Below, piece after piece: positions 34,495-46,866 of a DNA stretch of 64,000 nucleotides. The notes beneath the pieces are model-generated. The model did not search any database. It saw nothing but the letters and a program-made list of their open reading frames with translations, and was not told where the DNA came from. Every line of letters starts with the position of its first letter. The first letter of the stretch is position 1. Source of the stretch: Microdochium bolleyi (Eukaryota > Ascomycota > Sordariomycetes > Xylariales > Microdochiaceae); the NCBI GenBank assembly GCA_001566295.1, contig KQ964250.1, forward strand, positions 496,001 through 560,000, written 5' to 3'. A program made the position numbers and the translations under genes.

Positions 34495-35707
34495 TTCTGG
34501 AGTAAAGTGATGGTGGTAAGCAGTGGTCCTGGGGCGCCGCGAAATTGTGGTGTTTGAGAAGATCGGGGCGAATCGCGCGACAAGAGCAAGACGATGATGC
34601 TGATGTCCGTCGAAATTCGTAGAGAGTCGTCGGTGAACGGGTCGGCTTACTGGTGATGGGGAGACGTGTCCGTAAAATCGGGTGGTTGTCGAAAGTGAGT
34701 CTGGGCGTGAGGTATTGGAAATCGCTGCAACTGCCTTTCCCTGGTCACGAATCGGGGCTGGGAGCGCAGACACCGGGCGGAGCGGGCTGCAAAAAAAAAC
34801 CACACAGAATGTTTTGTGTGGGATTTGGGAAGGAGGGCAGTTCGCTAGTCGAGCCAATCATTGTGTCTCTTTGGGATCCACCCGCTTCGACAAGCCTGCA
34901 AGCTGTGGCGCAGAGCTCTTTATCGCGTTTCAAACGTGGCTGGTAGCTGTTATCGAGGATGGGCCAGCGATCCATCTAACAGTGCCTTTCCATTGGTTCA
35001 TCGAGACCCGCACCTCATCTGGCGTGCCTTGCCAGGCAAGGGGCAGCAGCATCCCTCCTTCGCAGTCTGCGTCAATGCACGCGAAGGAGGTGCCGCGTTG
35101 CAGGTTGTCCGAGCACCCGCCCTTGGCTTACGACCAACGTCGAGTCGCTCCGCCTCCATGCAGACTCTAACGTGTATTGGACCACTGCGATAACCTCAAC
35201 TCCGCGCCCGGCACCGCCTCGATTGTCGCATCTTGACCACAGCTGGTTGCGCAGGTACCACGCCAACTCTCCGTCGGCGTGCACAAATAACTGCCGTCCC
35301 AGCACCCGCGCGCGCTTTCTGCGGTCGCAGCGTGCCCAGGTGTTCCTTGTCTTGCATCACCCAGACTTTCCGCCGACAAGACCATAAACACGGCAACAGA
35401 CGATCCTGTTTCGATCGTATCGACTTGCCCGCCTGAAGCGTCTTTGTTACAATATTCGCAACCCTCGCCATCACCTCTCTTGGCGACATTTCTTCCCCTC
35501 AGGCTCAACCGGCATCAACGAAACTCGGCCAATCTCTCGAGACACTGCGGCACACTTTTTCACGACTTAGCAGCATTGAGTAATCGACCTCTGCGCAGCA
35601 TACGCCCTGCGTTCCGACACGGATCTTGTATCTCAGTTCCTGCCTCTGTTGTCTGGGTAGTCCGGTAACGGGAGGATCGCGAGCAATTGCCGGGCAGACA
35701 TATCGAC
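34495..35707. other. Divergent promoter region of rpl31 and rax1
   Basis: Holds the promoters and leaders of both genes. On the minus strand just before rpl31 the leader is C/T-rich; a poly-A run at 34791-34799 (T-run on the minus strand) lies about 300 nt upstream of its ATG. No gene was recognised. Confidence 0.6.
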
Positions 35708-36947
35708 ATGGCATACACTAGCCGTGACCACCAGGCGGGTGCCAGCCCCTCGCCATCTGCGGATGTAGTTCGTAACCGGCTGCCGACACTTTTCGAGGTC
35801 CTCAGCCGTAGGACACACCCGCCAGTGGATCTCTTCTCGTTTTACATATATATGAGAGATCAACAGCGCTCAGTTGACTATCTAGATTTCTGGTAAGTGA
35901 CTTCTTCCTGAATGCGAGGCAAGGTCCGCATTGCATCACGTACTGACTCCACTGCCAGGCTTGATGTTGCTCAGCACATGTCTCTTTGTCGTCACTATGT
36001 GCGAGAACTTAGGAGGTCTGTTCTTGTCGGAACGCCAGATCTGGACAAGCCAGAATCGAAGCGCAATTCTCAAGCGCTTGAGGCGATGGGCGAGATTCGC
36101 GAGGGTCCTTCGGGTCCGACCATGTATGCGAGCGAGAAGGAGAAAGAGCAGAACGCTCAGATGTCGGCGTATCTGCGAGACCAGGCGGTCCCTGGTGGGC
36201 TCTACAACGAGTCCCCAGCTAGTAGCCAGGAGCGCCGCACCAGAGCGAGCACGCAGCTCAGCTCCCAGCACATCACCTCTGACTCCAACTCGCCAATGCA
36301 TAGTGTGGCTCGCGAGGACATCAGAGCGTCAGCGGAGAAGATTCTATACACATTCCTCCTCCCTGGTGCTGAGCGCGAGATCACTCTTCCCGGATCGATC
36401 ACCACCGACATCACCAACGCCATTGAGCAGGACGGTCGTGATGACCCCGAGGTCTTCGATGTGGCTAAGGACTACGTCTTCCAAGCGATGGAGCGGGATG
36501 CCTTTCCCGGCTTCCTACGAGCCCGCGCCCTTGGCAACCTAATTCCCCCGACGATCATTGCGAGACTGATCATTGGCCTCATATCGCTGTTCGCTGCATT
36601 CTGGGCTGCGCTCATTCTCATCTTCCTCAACCGCGATCGCCTGACACGCTGCTGGGTGAGTCCTTGGAGCAATGCATGTCTCGAGGAATTTCTGCTAATA
36701 CCATGTCTAGGTCATTTTGCCTTTCACAATTGGTGTCTATCTCCTCGCATCGTACCAATACTCGCTAGACCCTATCATGGCCATAGTAGGCTTCTCAGAG
36801 TACACGCCTTTCAACTTCTCGCGGATTAGAGAGCCGTATGTCCGGAAGCTCCTCGTACAACGCTCCTTGATGGTTCTCGCCTGGACAATCATCATCGACG
36901 CGGCTCTTTGCCTACTCTTCATCCTGGTTCCCGGCAAGCGATTGTGA
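35708..36947 (+). CDS. rax1: RGS-domain membrane protein of the Rax1/RgsB family
   Basis: Three exons, 35708-35892, 35959-36655 and 36711-36947, give 372 residues. An N-terminal RGS-like domain (PTLFEVLSRR near residue 26, VDYLDFWLDVAQH across the first splice site, and EVFDVAKDYVFQAMERDAFPGF near 240) is interrupted by a Ser/Thr/Glu-rich loop, and is followed by three hydrophobic segments at about 262-284, 295-313 and 347-367. RGS followed by membrane segments is the mark of yeast Rax1, a bud-site selection factor, and of Aspergillus RgsB (family knowledge). Introns are 66 and 55 nt with GTAAGT and GTGAGT donors. The ATG at 35708 is chosen; the frame extends seven codons upstream to a TTG only. 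It probably acts on G-protein signalling or cell polarity at membranes. Confidence 0.88.
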
Positions 36948-38101
36948 TTCATGCAATGGCGCCTTACGCTTGTCTCATCTCTCTGTTTCACGATGCTACG
37001 ATAATTTTAATATTCTTCTATGGTCCTGGGACCACTGCGGCTGAGCGCTGTCACCATATTCTCCGGCCATCAAGTTGACATGGGGTTTGTTGACGCCTTC
37101 AGACTTCTCGGACTTGGCCGCCTTGTCACTTCGCAGCACTATCTGGGACTTTCAGGTCTTTGTATCTGTCTTCGCAGCCGCGCAATTTCTTTTATCTCAG
37201 TCTTATACCACTTTCCGTGATTTCGTCGTCACTACTTTCCCCCAAGAGGGCAACAACTGTTTGAGCGCCGGAACCGGTTTTGTCTTTCTGCAGGGAGCAA
37301 TAGCTTTTATAGATTAGTCTAGCAGTAATCCTCGACGGAGTCTCTGCAACCTGAAGATGCCTGTGTGCCGTGCCTTGGTCTTTTCCCTCTGAGCGTAGCA
37401 GTGCCCGTCGTGTCAACTGAGGCTTTGCTGTCCTCGGGCTCGTGTAACCAATCCGTCGTCGTAGATTTGGCCAGCACAACATGCATTGATAATGGAACTG
37501 AGCCGATCACCACTCCAAGTCACGAGTCGAAACTTGAAAATTGATGTTGCTTCATTGATCAATAGCTGCCGGTCGGTAGGTATGTATGTCTAGTCTACAT
37601 CATGACAGTCTATGGCTGTGGGAACTCCACGATAGTTTATCCTCGCGACCTGTGTAGAACTGTGCCTGCCAACGCTAATGCTTCGAGGCATTTAGGCTAG
37701 AAGTTTGTTGTGCGAAGCATGCCCGCTTAGGCATGCTGAAAACTGAGCTGGCTCTGTTTGACACGGTTTAGCCGTGGTCTTATGCAGCCATGAACGAGAT
37801 CCTGGCCTACATTCAAGGCAACGCTCCTGGTCGTTCCTAGCGTTGGCAGCCACCCAAGTATGCTGTTTCTGGGGAGGCTCTGATAATAATCATGGCCAGC
37901 GCATCATCAACTCGTGATGTCCGACACCCGTGCAGATACCCAAGCTACACCTCAAGTATCCGCTTCTTGGATAGGGGCGCATGCAGATGATGAGGCCTCG
38001 TCCCCAATCGAGAGGCTTGGCATGGCGTAGGCGGCCGAACCGGAGCCACTGCCAGGGACTTTATCGCTCTTTGATCGTTTCTGGGAACTGCCTGAGCCCC
38101 C
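36948..38101. other. Convergent 3' intergenic region
   Basis: Lies between the stops of rax1 (+) and csn7 (-). A hydrophobic open frame at 37075-37317 begins with TTG and has no splice link to rax1, so it is not called. No RNA gene was seen. Confidence 0.6.
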
Positions 38102-39058
38102 CTAGAGCTTGCGGCGACTGGCACGCTTTTTGCCAGCTCCGCTGACGGCAACGTCTGCTTCGTCATACAGGTCCTCCTCGTCTACGTCCATGAGCTCTTC
38201 GCCCTCATCGTCCACGTTCGCCTCCACGCTGCCACGCTTTCCATAGCGCTGGCCACGTAGGTGTTGGACTGCGCGGTTGATGATGTTGGCTTGGCCTCGG
38301 CCGTGAGCTCCACCACCGGTGTGCTCGTCCGCGCGGGCTTCCTTGGCGAGCTTCTCCTCCACGGCCGCCCACGCCTTCTTATCCGAGTTGCGCTGTGCCG
38401 CCGCTTGCCTTATGGACGCAATCTCAGCCTCGAGGTCGTCGAGCGTGGAGCCGCAGCGAGCAGACCACGCAGTCAGCGACTCCAGGACTGCGGGTATAGC
38501 GTCAGGCGCGAGGTCACGCAATGGTGACACGGAGCTAACGTGCACGGTCCTGTTCCGCGCGTCGAGCTGTGCGTCCAAGAGGCCAGCGTATATGGCGCTT
38601 ATTATGAGGTCCTCGAGTGTCCGGTCGTCAGTGATGCCAAGCTCACGTTGTAGTGAGGCATAGCTGAGGTTGTGGGGTTTCTTGGCGAGTGTAAGCAGAG
38701 ACAGCTGCCTGAGCTTACGCGCCTGCTGCTCGTTCAGGGCTGGGAGGCCCGTGGCTGTTGTGTGGTCGACGAAGGTACCGTATGAAAAGATCTCGAGCAG
38801 CTTCAGGTGTGACGAGTACTCTGGAGACTGGGCGAGGGCCTGGATTTGTGGGGTGTGGAGGAGCTCGGCGAAAACGAATGTGTTGGGGTTTGAGGTCGCC
38901 TGGGTGATGAGATCGGCCGCCGCACGAGGTGCTGTCGCCGACTTGGTCAGCGCCATGAAGGGCTATGGACGCAGAGGATGTCAGTTCGTGTTCGTGGTAA
39001 CGATGGTGGAGCTTGCAAGTCCTACCTCGAGAGCATTGAGTGCCTTTGTCTGCGCCAT
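38102..39058 (-). CDS. csn7: COP9 signalosome subunit 7 (PCI-domain)
   Basis: Subunit of the COP9 signalosome, which removes Nedd8 from cullins; in filamentous fungi it affects development, light and clock responses (family knowledge). Two exons on the minus strand, 39026-39058 and 38102-38962, give 297 residues. Exon 1 is only 11 codons (MAQTKALNALE); the 63-nt intron starts GTAGGA and ends ATAG, and exon 2 continues PFMALTKSATAP. The PCI region shows FVFAELLHTPQIQAL, LKLLEIFSYGTF, LRQLSLLTLAKKPHNLSYASL and LEDLIISAIYAGLLDAQLD, the standard helical repeat and winged-helix elements of CSN7. A coiled segment follows (LDDLEAEIASIRQ), then an acidic stretch (DDEGEELMDVDEED) and a basic end (KKRASRRKL). 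Confidence 0.92.
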
Positions 39059-41471
39059 GATGGCTGCTTGACGTGGCGACTGGGTATGACAGGACTGTTA
39101 TCGCTCTCACGAAGCTGAAGAAAGCTTCGTAGGCTGCTCGATGCTCTGCCCCTGGGAAGAGTTGTCGTCCTTGGATGTCGTTGCTCGTTGTTCGAAGTTG
39201 TCAGTGAAGCGGCCGGATGATGTTGCGGGGCACGCGGTGCTGTGGATGACGGCAGCGGCAGCCTTGGAGATGTGGGGCGAGCCGCCAGCGGACAACGGAA
39301 GGAACCCGTCGCTTCGACAGCTAGAATACTTAAGAGTACTTTACTTAAAGTCCTTGTTAGCTCAATACTGACCACTCAATCGACTTTCTTGGCCAGACGA
39401 TGATCGACGTCACACAAGAAGGTATCTTAAGGTACGAATCTATGGCGTAGGATGTTCCAATTGCCGGCGGGCGTGGTGACCGGTATTGCTCGGCATTTTT
39501 ACGTGCTGGCAAGTTCGTCCCTCTTACAGTGCTCAGGCAAAGCCACACCTCGAAGCATGAGATCTCTTGATCTTTGAACCACACGTATCGGTAAGATCAA
39601 GGTCCTCTCTAGATTCTCTCTATGCATTAACGACGTGTGTCCTTGTCCTTCACGTGTGCAAGCATGAAGAAAGTAAAGAAACAGGCAATCGTGCACCTCA
39701 GACCGTTTGGCTCCACCGAGCTCATGGACTGCTTCTTCTTGGCAAGTTTGGTTTCGAGTTGTGGAGACCCGGGCTTGCCTCTGCGTCTATGGGTGTCATG
39801 AAACTCGCGAGATACCCCCTCGACTTCAAGTACTGACGACAAGGACCTTCAGGCCGTTTTGCTTCTCCTTCCAGGAACTGTGACGGGTCTCCTGTCGGCT
39901 GTGCCTCCCGGTCCCCGTTTCAAGCTCGCCCCGGGGGGGCAGGCCTGCGACTATGACTGACATGATCATCAAAAGGCAGGAGCTCTAGATGCCAAAGGCG
40001 ATTTCGTAATCAAGAGCTGGAAGTTCCGTGTCAATCTGGGCAGCCGAGGCTTGTGCGCGATCAAAAGAGCCACGTGCGCATGTCCAGCGTCTTTGAGATA
40101 ACATCTAGCTGCTGTGTCACATAACTCCGTGCTGTATCGGTAATTACCATATTGATAGCCACAGCTCTCCTCCGCACCACTCATCGGTGAGGTACATAGA
40201 TTGAATATTGCTTGGAGATGATCCACAGACGGGGTCAGGGGTTCTTTGTGACAAGCCAAAAACACCGCTACTGGACTGACGAATCGCAGTGGGCCATGTT
40301 CCTTGTGCTGGCCTGAAACGAATCTGCCACGACTGTCAGGGGGTTCTACACATGGTGAAGCAAACTCAGAGGGAGTGCTCTTCTGCTCGTGAAACACCGT
40401 GATCGTTCTGATGTAACTGGCACCGCTCTAGCAACTGAGCCGGGGATCAATGACCGATCTTCATCGGAGTTGGCAGGATGGAGCACGCGATAGCCAGTGG
40501 CGGCAGACTGTCCATCGACCAGCCAGATATGGCGCAAAGCGTGACATCGTTCCGGCGACCCATGCATGCCCAGGTGCCCAGTCGGATTGGAGCGTTCCCT
40601 GCCAGTCCTGGAGTGAAACAAGGTGTTCACTGTTTGTGAGCCCACCAAGACATGTCACCGAGGTTTTGAACCTTGTGGGGGTCTAGCGAAATCTGCAACT
40701 CAGGCTCCTCCCCTTGGGCGACTTGTAGCCGCCTCGCCAACATGCACGTTTGCGCCATTGCCACCAGATCTCGTACGCATTGTGGCCAAGTTCACTGCGG
40801 GTGTACGATAGGGGAGTCTTAGAGTTTGGCCATGTGCTGAGGGGCTGCATAAGGCCATTGTGTGGCCTCGTACGGGCCACGCAGCCGTTCTGAACAGAAT
40901 GAATGCCACGGTGCCACCGGCCCGCGCAGACCCCCCCGTCGGCAGCTCGTATGCACAGTAGCGCCGCCGCTGCTCAAAACGGAAGCCCGACAAGCACGAG
41001 GCCCACGAGGTCTTGGTGAGACGGGCCAGGGTCCAAGTCCTCGAGCGCAGCTGCTTCTCGGCACGGCCCCGCTGTCTCCGCCCACCCCTTCCGGCCTTTC
41101 CATGTCTCCAGTCTCTGGCTGACAAAACCTACTTGACGCCCATTCAGCTCGCCCTTGACGATACAACGCCTGCCAAGCACAGTCAGCTTCCAACTCTCCA
41201 TCTGCTCCGGCTCAGTCCACACCGCCAGCCCTCGATCTCGGCTTCATTCCTCAGCTGCGCGACCCCCATCCGTCTTGAGCAGACCTGCCCGGCGCAGTCT
41301 GTCCCCTTTCCTGTCACGACTGTCACAGCAGCCCGCCGAACGATCTGCAATACTTCGGAGCCGAACGAATATCATGACCGCGTCGCAGTCGTCATAGCCG
41401 GACCTCTTGACCCTTTCGTCACCTCCTTGACAATCGCCAGCCACGCAGGACCGGGCTCGGCGCATCTCAAC
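39059..41471. other. Divergent promoter region of csn7 and the copper ATPase
   Basis: A 2.4-kb stretch with short, motif-free frames. Pyrimidine-rich leader sequence lies at about 41100-41330 before the ATPase. AT-rich TTAAG-containing sequence occurs near 39330-39360. No gene or RNA was recognised. The frame leading into the ATPase start is open upstream, but without a better ATG. Confidence 0.55.
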
Positions 41472-44400
41472 ATGGCTCCTCCCTCGCTTTCGATCCCTCC
41501 TCGGAGCCCCTCGGGCTACACCCTCACAATGAGCCCTCGGCCAGTACGATGGGCGACGACGACGCTGAGAGTCGGCGGTATGACGTACGTTGTCCTCACC
41601 AGGCTCGAACACCTGCCACGATGCAGTGCTAACATGATAGGTGCAGGTGTGGCGCGTGCACTTCTGCTGTGGAATCCGGGTTTCAGGACGTCGACGGGGT
41701 CGGGAGCGTTAGTGTCAGTCTAGTCATGGAACGCGCGGTCGTCATGCACAACCCGGAGCGGTTCACCGCAGAGCAGATCCAGGAGGCCATCGAGGACCGC
41801 GGATTCGAAGCCGAAGTCCTGTCGACTGACATCGCCCCGTTGGCGCCAAAGTCACCGAGCCATGGCATCCTGTTCGACACAGAAAGCAGCGAGCCTCGCA
41901 TGTCGACCACGACCGTTGCAATCGAAGGCATGACATGTGGTGCCTGCACGTCAGCGGTGGAAGGCGGTTTCTCTGGTGTTCCTGGGGTCAAGAGCTTCAA
42001 CGTGTCCCTGCTCTCCGAGAGAGCAGTCATTGAGCACGATGCAGCCCTGATTTCTGTGGACACGATTCTAGAAACGATTGAGGACCGTGGATTCGGCGCC
42101 ACTCTAGTTGACACGCAAGTTGCAGAACCCTCCGGCGGCCGGGCCGCCGGCACTGATGCCGCTGTGTCGTCTACTGTCACGACCACCATTGCCATTGAAG
42201 GCATGACCTGTGGAGCCTGCACGTCAGCTGTAGAAGGTGGCTTCGACAATATCGACGGCCTCGTCCGCTTTAACATCAGCTTGCTCGCCGAGAGAGCTGT
42301 CATCACGCACAATGCTCAACTGCTCACGGCGGAGCAGATTGTTGAGATCATCGAAGACCGAGGTTTCGATGCTCAAATCGTGTCGTCTGTAGCCGACGAG
42401 ACAGGGACCTCGGCCGTGCCCACGTCGACAACCCAACTAAAAATCTACGGTGACCTCAACGCGGCCAGCGCCAAGAGTCTCGAGGACTCGATATTAGCTC
42501 TCAATGGAATCACGTCTGCCAAAATAGCCATGTCGACTTCCAGACTCAGCATCTCACACCAGCCTGGTGTCATTGGCCTTCGCGCAATCGTCGAGACTAT
42601 CGAAAAGCTTGGATTCAATGCCCTCGTGTCCGACAACGACGACAACAACGCGCAGCTCGAATCGCTCGCAAAGACCAAGGAGATCCAGGAGTGGAAGCGT
42701 GCCTTCCAGGTTTCCTTGACGTTCGCCATCCCCGTGTTCTTCATCAACATGATTTTCCCGATGATGATCAAGCCCCTCGACTTTGGAGGTGTACAGCTGA
42801 TCACAGGTTTGTTCCTCGGCGACGTCATCTGCCTCTGCCTCACCATCCCGATCCAGTTTGGCATCGGCAAGCGGTTCTACGTCTCAGCTTACAAGGCGAT
42901 TAAGCACAAATCACCAACTATGGACGTTCTCGTCGTGCTTGGCACGTCCGCTGCTTTTTTCTTCAGCGTTTTCGCGATGCTTGTTTCGTTCCTTATGGAG
43001 CCCCACACCAGACCTGCCACGATCTTCGACACAAGCACCATGCTCATCACTTTCATCACACTGGGACGCTTCCTCGAGAACAGCGCAAAAGGAAAGACGT
43101 CAAAAGCGCTCTCCCGCCTCATGTCCTTGGCTCCATCCATGGCTACCATTTACGCTGATTCTATCGCTGCCGAGAAAGTCGCCGAAGGCTGGGAAACCCC
43201 CGGGATGACAGGAGCTATGGCAAGAACGCCTGCTCTCGAGGGTATCACTGTGGACGAGAAAGTCATCCCGACCGAATTGATCCAGGTTGGCGATATCGTA
43301 ATCATCCGGCCAGGAGACAAAATTCCTGCGGACGGCATCATTGTGCGAGGCGAGACGTACATCGACGAAAGTATGGTCACTGGCGAGGCTATTCCTGTCC
43401 AGAAGAGGAAGGGCAGCGGTGTCATTGGCGGTACCGTCAATGGCCACGGCCGCATTGACTTCCGCGTCAACCGTGCCGGCAGAGACACACAGCTCAGTCA
43501 GATCGTCAAGCTTGTACAGGATGCGCAAACGACTCGGGCTCCCATCCAACGCCTGGCGGACTACCTGGCCGGTCTCTTCGTCCCCATGATCTTGGGTCTT
43601 GGATTTCTCACTTTCCTCGTTTGGATGGTGCTCAGCCACGCTCTGCCACACCCACCTGCCATCTTCACGACGCCTGAGAGCGGTGGCAAGCTAATGGTCT
43701 GCGTCAAACTGTGCATTTCCGTGATTGTCTTTGCATGCCCCTGCGCTTTGGGCCTGGCAACACCAACGGCGGTCATGGTCGGCACTGGAGTTGGAGCCGA
43801 GAATGGCATCCTTGTGAAGGGCGGCGCGGCGCTTGAGCAGACAACCAAGATCACCAAAGTCGTTCTCGACAAAACAGGAACCCTCACATACGGCAAGATG
43901 AGTGTCGCCACAGCTAGCCTCACATCAGTCTGGCAAGACAATGACTGGCGCCGCCGACTCTGGTGGACTGTTGTTGGCCTCGCTGAGATGGGCAGTGAGC
44001 ACCCTGTCGGCAAGGCCGTGCTCAACTCCGCACGTACTGAGCTTGGAATGGACTCCGAGGCCACGATCGAAGGCAGCATTGGCGACTTCCATGCTATCGT
44101 CGGCAAGGGTATCACTGCGACTGTGCAACCTCAATCAAGCGCGGAGCGCACCCGGTACAAGGTCCTCATTGGCAGTCTCCCGTTCCTCCGCGCCAACCAG
44201 ATCGACGTACCCATGGACGCGGTCGATGCATCTGAGGAGATCAACGCGCAGAGTGCGAAGTCCAAATCAGCCTTGAACACCTCAGCGGGCACGACCAATA
44301 TCTTCATCGCCATCGACGGCGCATACGCGGGCCACCTCTGCCTGGCGGATACTGTCAAGGAGGGTGCCGCCGCTGCTATCGCCGTGCTCCACAGCATGGG

Positions 44401-45103
44401 CGTCGAGACTGCCATCGTAACCGGCGACCAGCGACCCACGGCCCTCGCTGTCGCCAAGATCGTTGGCATCAGCCCGGAGAACGTGCACGCCGGCGTGTCT
44501 CCCGACCAGAAGCAGACGTTGATCCGGCAGTTCCAGGACGAGGGCGCGTGCGTGGCCATGGTCGGCGATGGAATCAACGACTCGCCCGCGCTCGCAACGG
44601 CGGACGTGGGCATCGCCATGGCCTCTGGCACTGACGTCGCCATGGAGGCCGCCGACGTGGTCCTTATGCGGCCCAACGACCTCATGGACATCCCCGCCGC
44701 GCTGCACCTTTCGCGCACCATTTTCACCCGCATCAAGCTCAACCTCGCGTGGGCGTGCATGTACAACCTGGTCGGCCTGCCGTTCGCCATGGGCCTGTTC
44801 CTTCCGCTCGGCTGGCATCTGCACCCCATGGCTGCGGGCGCGGCCATGGCGACGAGCAGTGTCAGCGTGGTGGTGAGCTCGCTGCTGCTCAACTTCTGGA
44901 AGCGGCCGCAGTGGATGGAGGACGCGCTGCTCGCGGGTGCGACGAGCAATGGGGTTATCCGGCGCCGCGGCGGTGGCTGGGGCTTCTTTGGCACGGTGGC
45001 CACGCGCGCTGGGGATGTGTTCACGGCGGTCACCGGGGGCAAGAGGAGCAAGAAGAGCGACGGATATGTTCCGCTTGACACGCTCGATCGTGCGGATGTC
45101 TGA
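41472..45103 (+). CDS. ccc2: Copper-transporting P1B-type ATPase (Ccc2/ATP7 family)
   Basis: Pumps Cu(I) into the trans-Golgi lumen for loading cuproenzymes such as multicopper oxidases (family knowledge). Two exons, 41472-41584 and 41647-45103, give 1189 residues; the 62-nt intron splits the first metal-binding motif (GMT|CGAC). Three complete heavy-metal domains carry GMTCGACTSAVE with cysteines at 39/42, 135/138 and 226/229. A fourth domain (about 298-365) keeps the fold sequence but lacks CxxC. Then come membrane helices, TGE (616-618), the copper-selective CPC (735-737) in ACPCALGLATP, DKTGT (Asp779), SEHPVGKA (821-828), and VGDGINDSPAL (1010-1020). The C-terminal tail is short and basic (RSKKSDGYVPL). 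The CACC-AACATGG context supports the ATG at 41472. Frames on the opposite strand are shadows. Confidence 0.96.
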
Positions 45104-45834
45104 GGTGGAGGAGGAGAAATAGTGTTTGCATAGCTTGGAGTTCTGACTGCGGCGTGCATGGGGCGGTCTCCTTTTTCCTTTCCTTTCTACTTCTTTTTCT
45201 TGGTTATTGCGAGTGCAACTATATATCTGCGCTCTTGCTCGGCAGCGAAAGTTCATACCCTATCCTATGTCTGTATATGTCTTGATGCTATTTTCAGTAC
45301 TACCACTATCAGTCTAAAATACAAACCAAATATACTGGAGCTCAATCGTGGATCACTTAAACATGCATGCAACTGTCGTGTTCGGAGACCACTGAATGAG
45401 AGTAAGGGACATTTGTCGATGATGGCCGGGCACTGAGAGTACTTGATGTAGCTGTGTGCATGCTCGCGTACCTGTCAATGTTGCAGGACTGCGACGATCG
45501 TCAAGTACGCGGCCGAAGAAGCTGTGCACCTCTACTCCACACCTCGAAGTCCTTGGTGGATATGGCTTGTCAGCGCACGTCAAAGGGGGTCCACGGGTGG
45601 GGTAGCGACGAGCTGAGGTCACGCCGAAGCTCAGCGCTAACGCAGCACCGTCAAACTGCCAAATGCGAAATACGAGGGCCGTTTCTCAGGTATTACCGAG
45701 GCCGGATCACTTTTAAGACTCCCCAGCTGGCAGTACTTCACAATCTGGTGACAATCTGGTACTCACATCCGGTCCTTTGCTTGGAGCCTCCAACAACATT
45801 TCTTGCCCATCAGCACGTGCTCCCCACCGAAGAT
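45104..45834. other. Intergenic, no gene recognised
   Basis: 3' end of the copper ATPase (T-rich near 45170-45205 and AT-rich around 45290-45340) and the promoter of the next gene. The coding frame of the next gene is open upstream to 45454, but that part lacks conserved character and begins with GTG or TTG codons. Confidence 0.55.
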
Positions 45835-46866
45835 ATGGCGAGTACATCACAACGTCTCGGGCTATCGCTCTCGTCACGTTCATCATTGCCAACATGGTTT
45901 GCAAAACATGTCAGGCTGCCGCCTCGCTGGACCGTTCTCGCCGCTGCAGCCCTGGCAGGGACGATCGTGATCGCGCCGGTGGTATGGCTGCGATACTGGA
46001 AGCATTATTTTGCCCTGAGGACAATCAGCACGTTTTCGATCCGTACCGAGACGTCACCCCCCGAACAGCGTGATAGCGCCGACCGAGACGATAGCTCGAA
46101 CATCACCGGCTCCGGAGCAGGAGATGCAGGCTACGTCATTGCTCAGGAACGCGTGGTGTCGCTGCCGATTAGTGTTCAGCAGATCAAAGCAGAACACCAC
46201 CGCAAGGACAGTCTCTCGCACTCATCAACAGAGACACAGCTTCTGGGCGAGATCCTGGACGTCGACGCCCTGATCAACGCGTACCTCCGTACCACGATGT
46301 CCATGTTCTCCGTGTACACGCCACAGGCATACATCATGCGCTTGCACCCTGCCGTGCGGCGACACTCGGGCGACTCGTCAACAGCCGGTGAAGTAGCGAG
46401 GCCGGGAGTTGCTGGGGAGCATGAAGTCGCCGCACGGGACACGTTTGCTAGGAGCTACTTGGCACAATGTGACTTTGTCCCGGGGGACCGGGTCTGTGGC
46501 GTCTATGTCGTTGAAGAGCGCCGCGAGGTGAGGAAGGGTCAGGATGACATCGGGGTCGAGGTGATACTTGGACTATCACCGCCCGGTGGAAAGGATGCGT
46601 GGAAGGATGCGCCAAGTGGGTTGTTGAAGCTTGCTGTTGAGGAGGTCTTCGATGACTTCGAGGACCAGGAGACGACACGCAAGAACACAACGAACTCTGT
46701 AGCAACAAGGAGGATCCAGTTTGTTAACGAGACTGTGCTTTGGCGGGCGTCGAAGGAGAAGCCCGTGTTTCTAGAGACAGAACTGGGCAGGTGGATGCAC
46801 AGCCTGATGGCTGGGTGGTTCGTGGTCGGCGGCTCCCGGGCTGTCATGGAGCAGCAGGAGCAATAA
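45835..46866 (+). CDS. Uncharacterised single-membrane-span protein
   Basis: Single-exon gene, 343 residues from the ATG at 45835. After a Ser-rich N-terminus there is one clear transmembrane segment (about 35-56, WTVLAAAALAGTIVIAPVVWL) followed by WLRYWKHYFALR, giving a topology with a large C-terminal soluble part. That part has LGEILDVDALINAYLRTTMSMFSVYTPQAYI, an Ala/Gly-rich loop, then FVPGDRVCGVYVVEER and a C-terminal RIQFVNETVLWR...PVFLETELGRWMHSLMAGWFVVGGS that looks structured. The alternating hydrophobic pattern and the WFVVGG end argue for a real folded domain. I do not recognise the family. The frame is open further upstream, so a longer N-terminus cannot be excluded. Confidence 0.72.
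   Translation: MASTSQRLGLSLSSRSSLPTWFAKHVRLPPRWTVLAAAALAGTIVIAPVVWLRYWKHYFALRTISTFSIRTETSPPEQRDSADRDDSSNITGSGAGDAGYVIAQERVVSLPISVQQIKAEHHRKDSLSHSSTETQLLGEILDVDALINAYLRTTMSMFSVYTPQAYIMRLHPAVRRHSGDSSTAGEVARPGVAGEHEVAARDTFARSYLAQCDFVPGDRVCGVYVVEERREVRKGQDDIGVEVILGLSPPGGKDAWKDAPSGLLKLAVEEVFDDFEDQETTRKNTTNSVATRRIQFVNETVLWRASKEKPVFLETELGRWMHSLMAGWFVVGGSRAVMEQQEQ

Noticed and set aside
37075..37317. Hydrophobic frame after rax1
   Set aside because: It has a TTG start, lies outside the rax1 stop, and no splice donor joins it to rax1.
44131..45256. Long minus-strand frames opposite the copper ATPase
   Set aside because: They are shadows of a highly conserved plus-strand gene; no recognisable domain.
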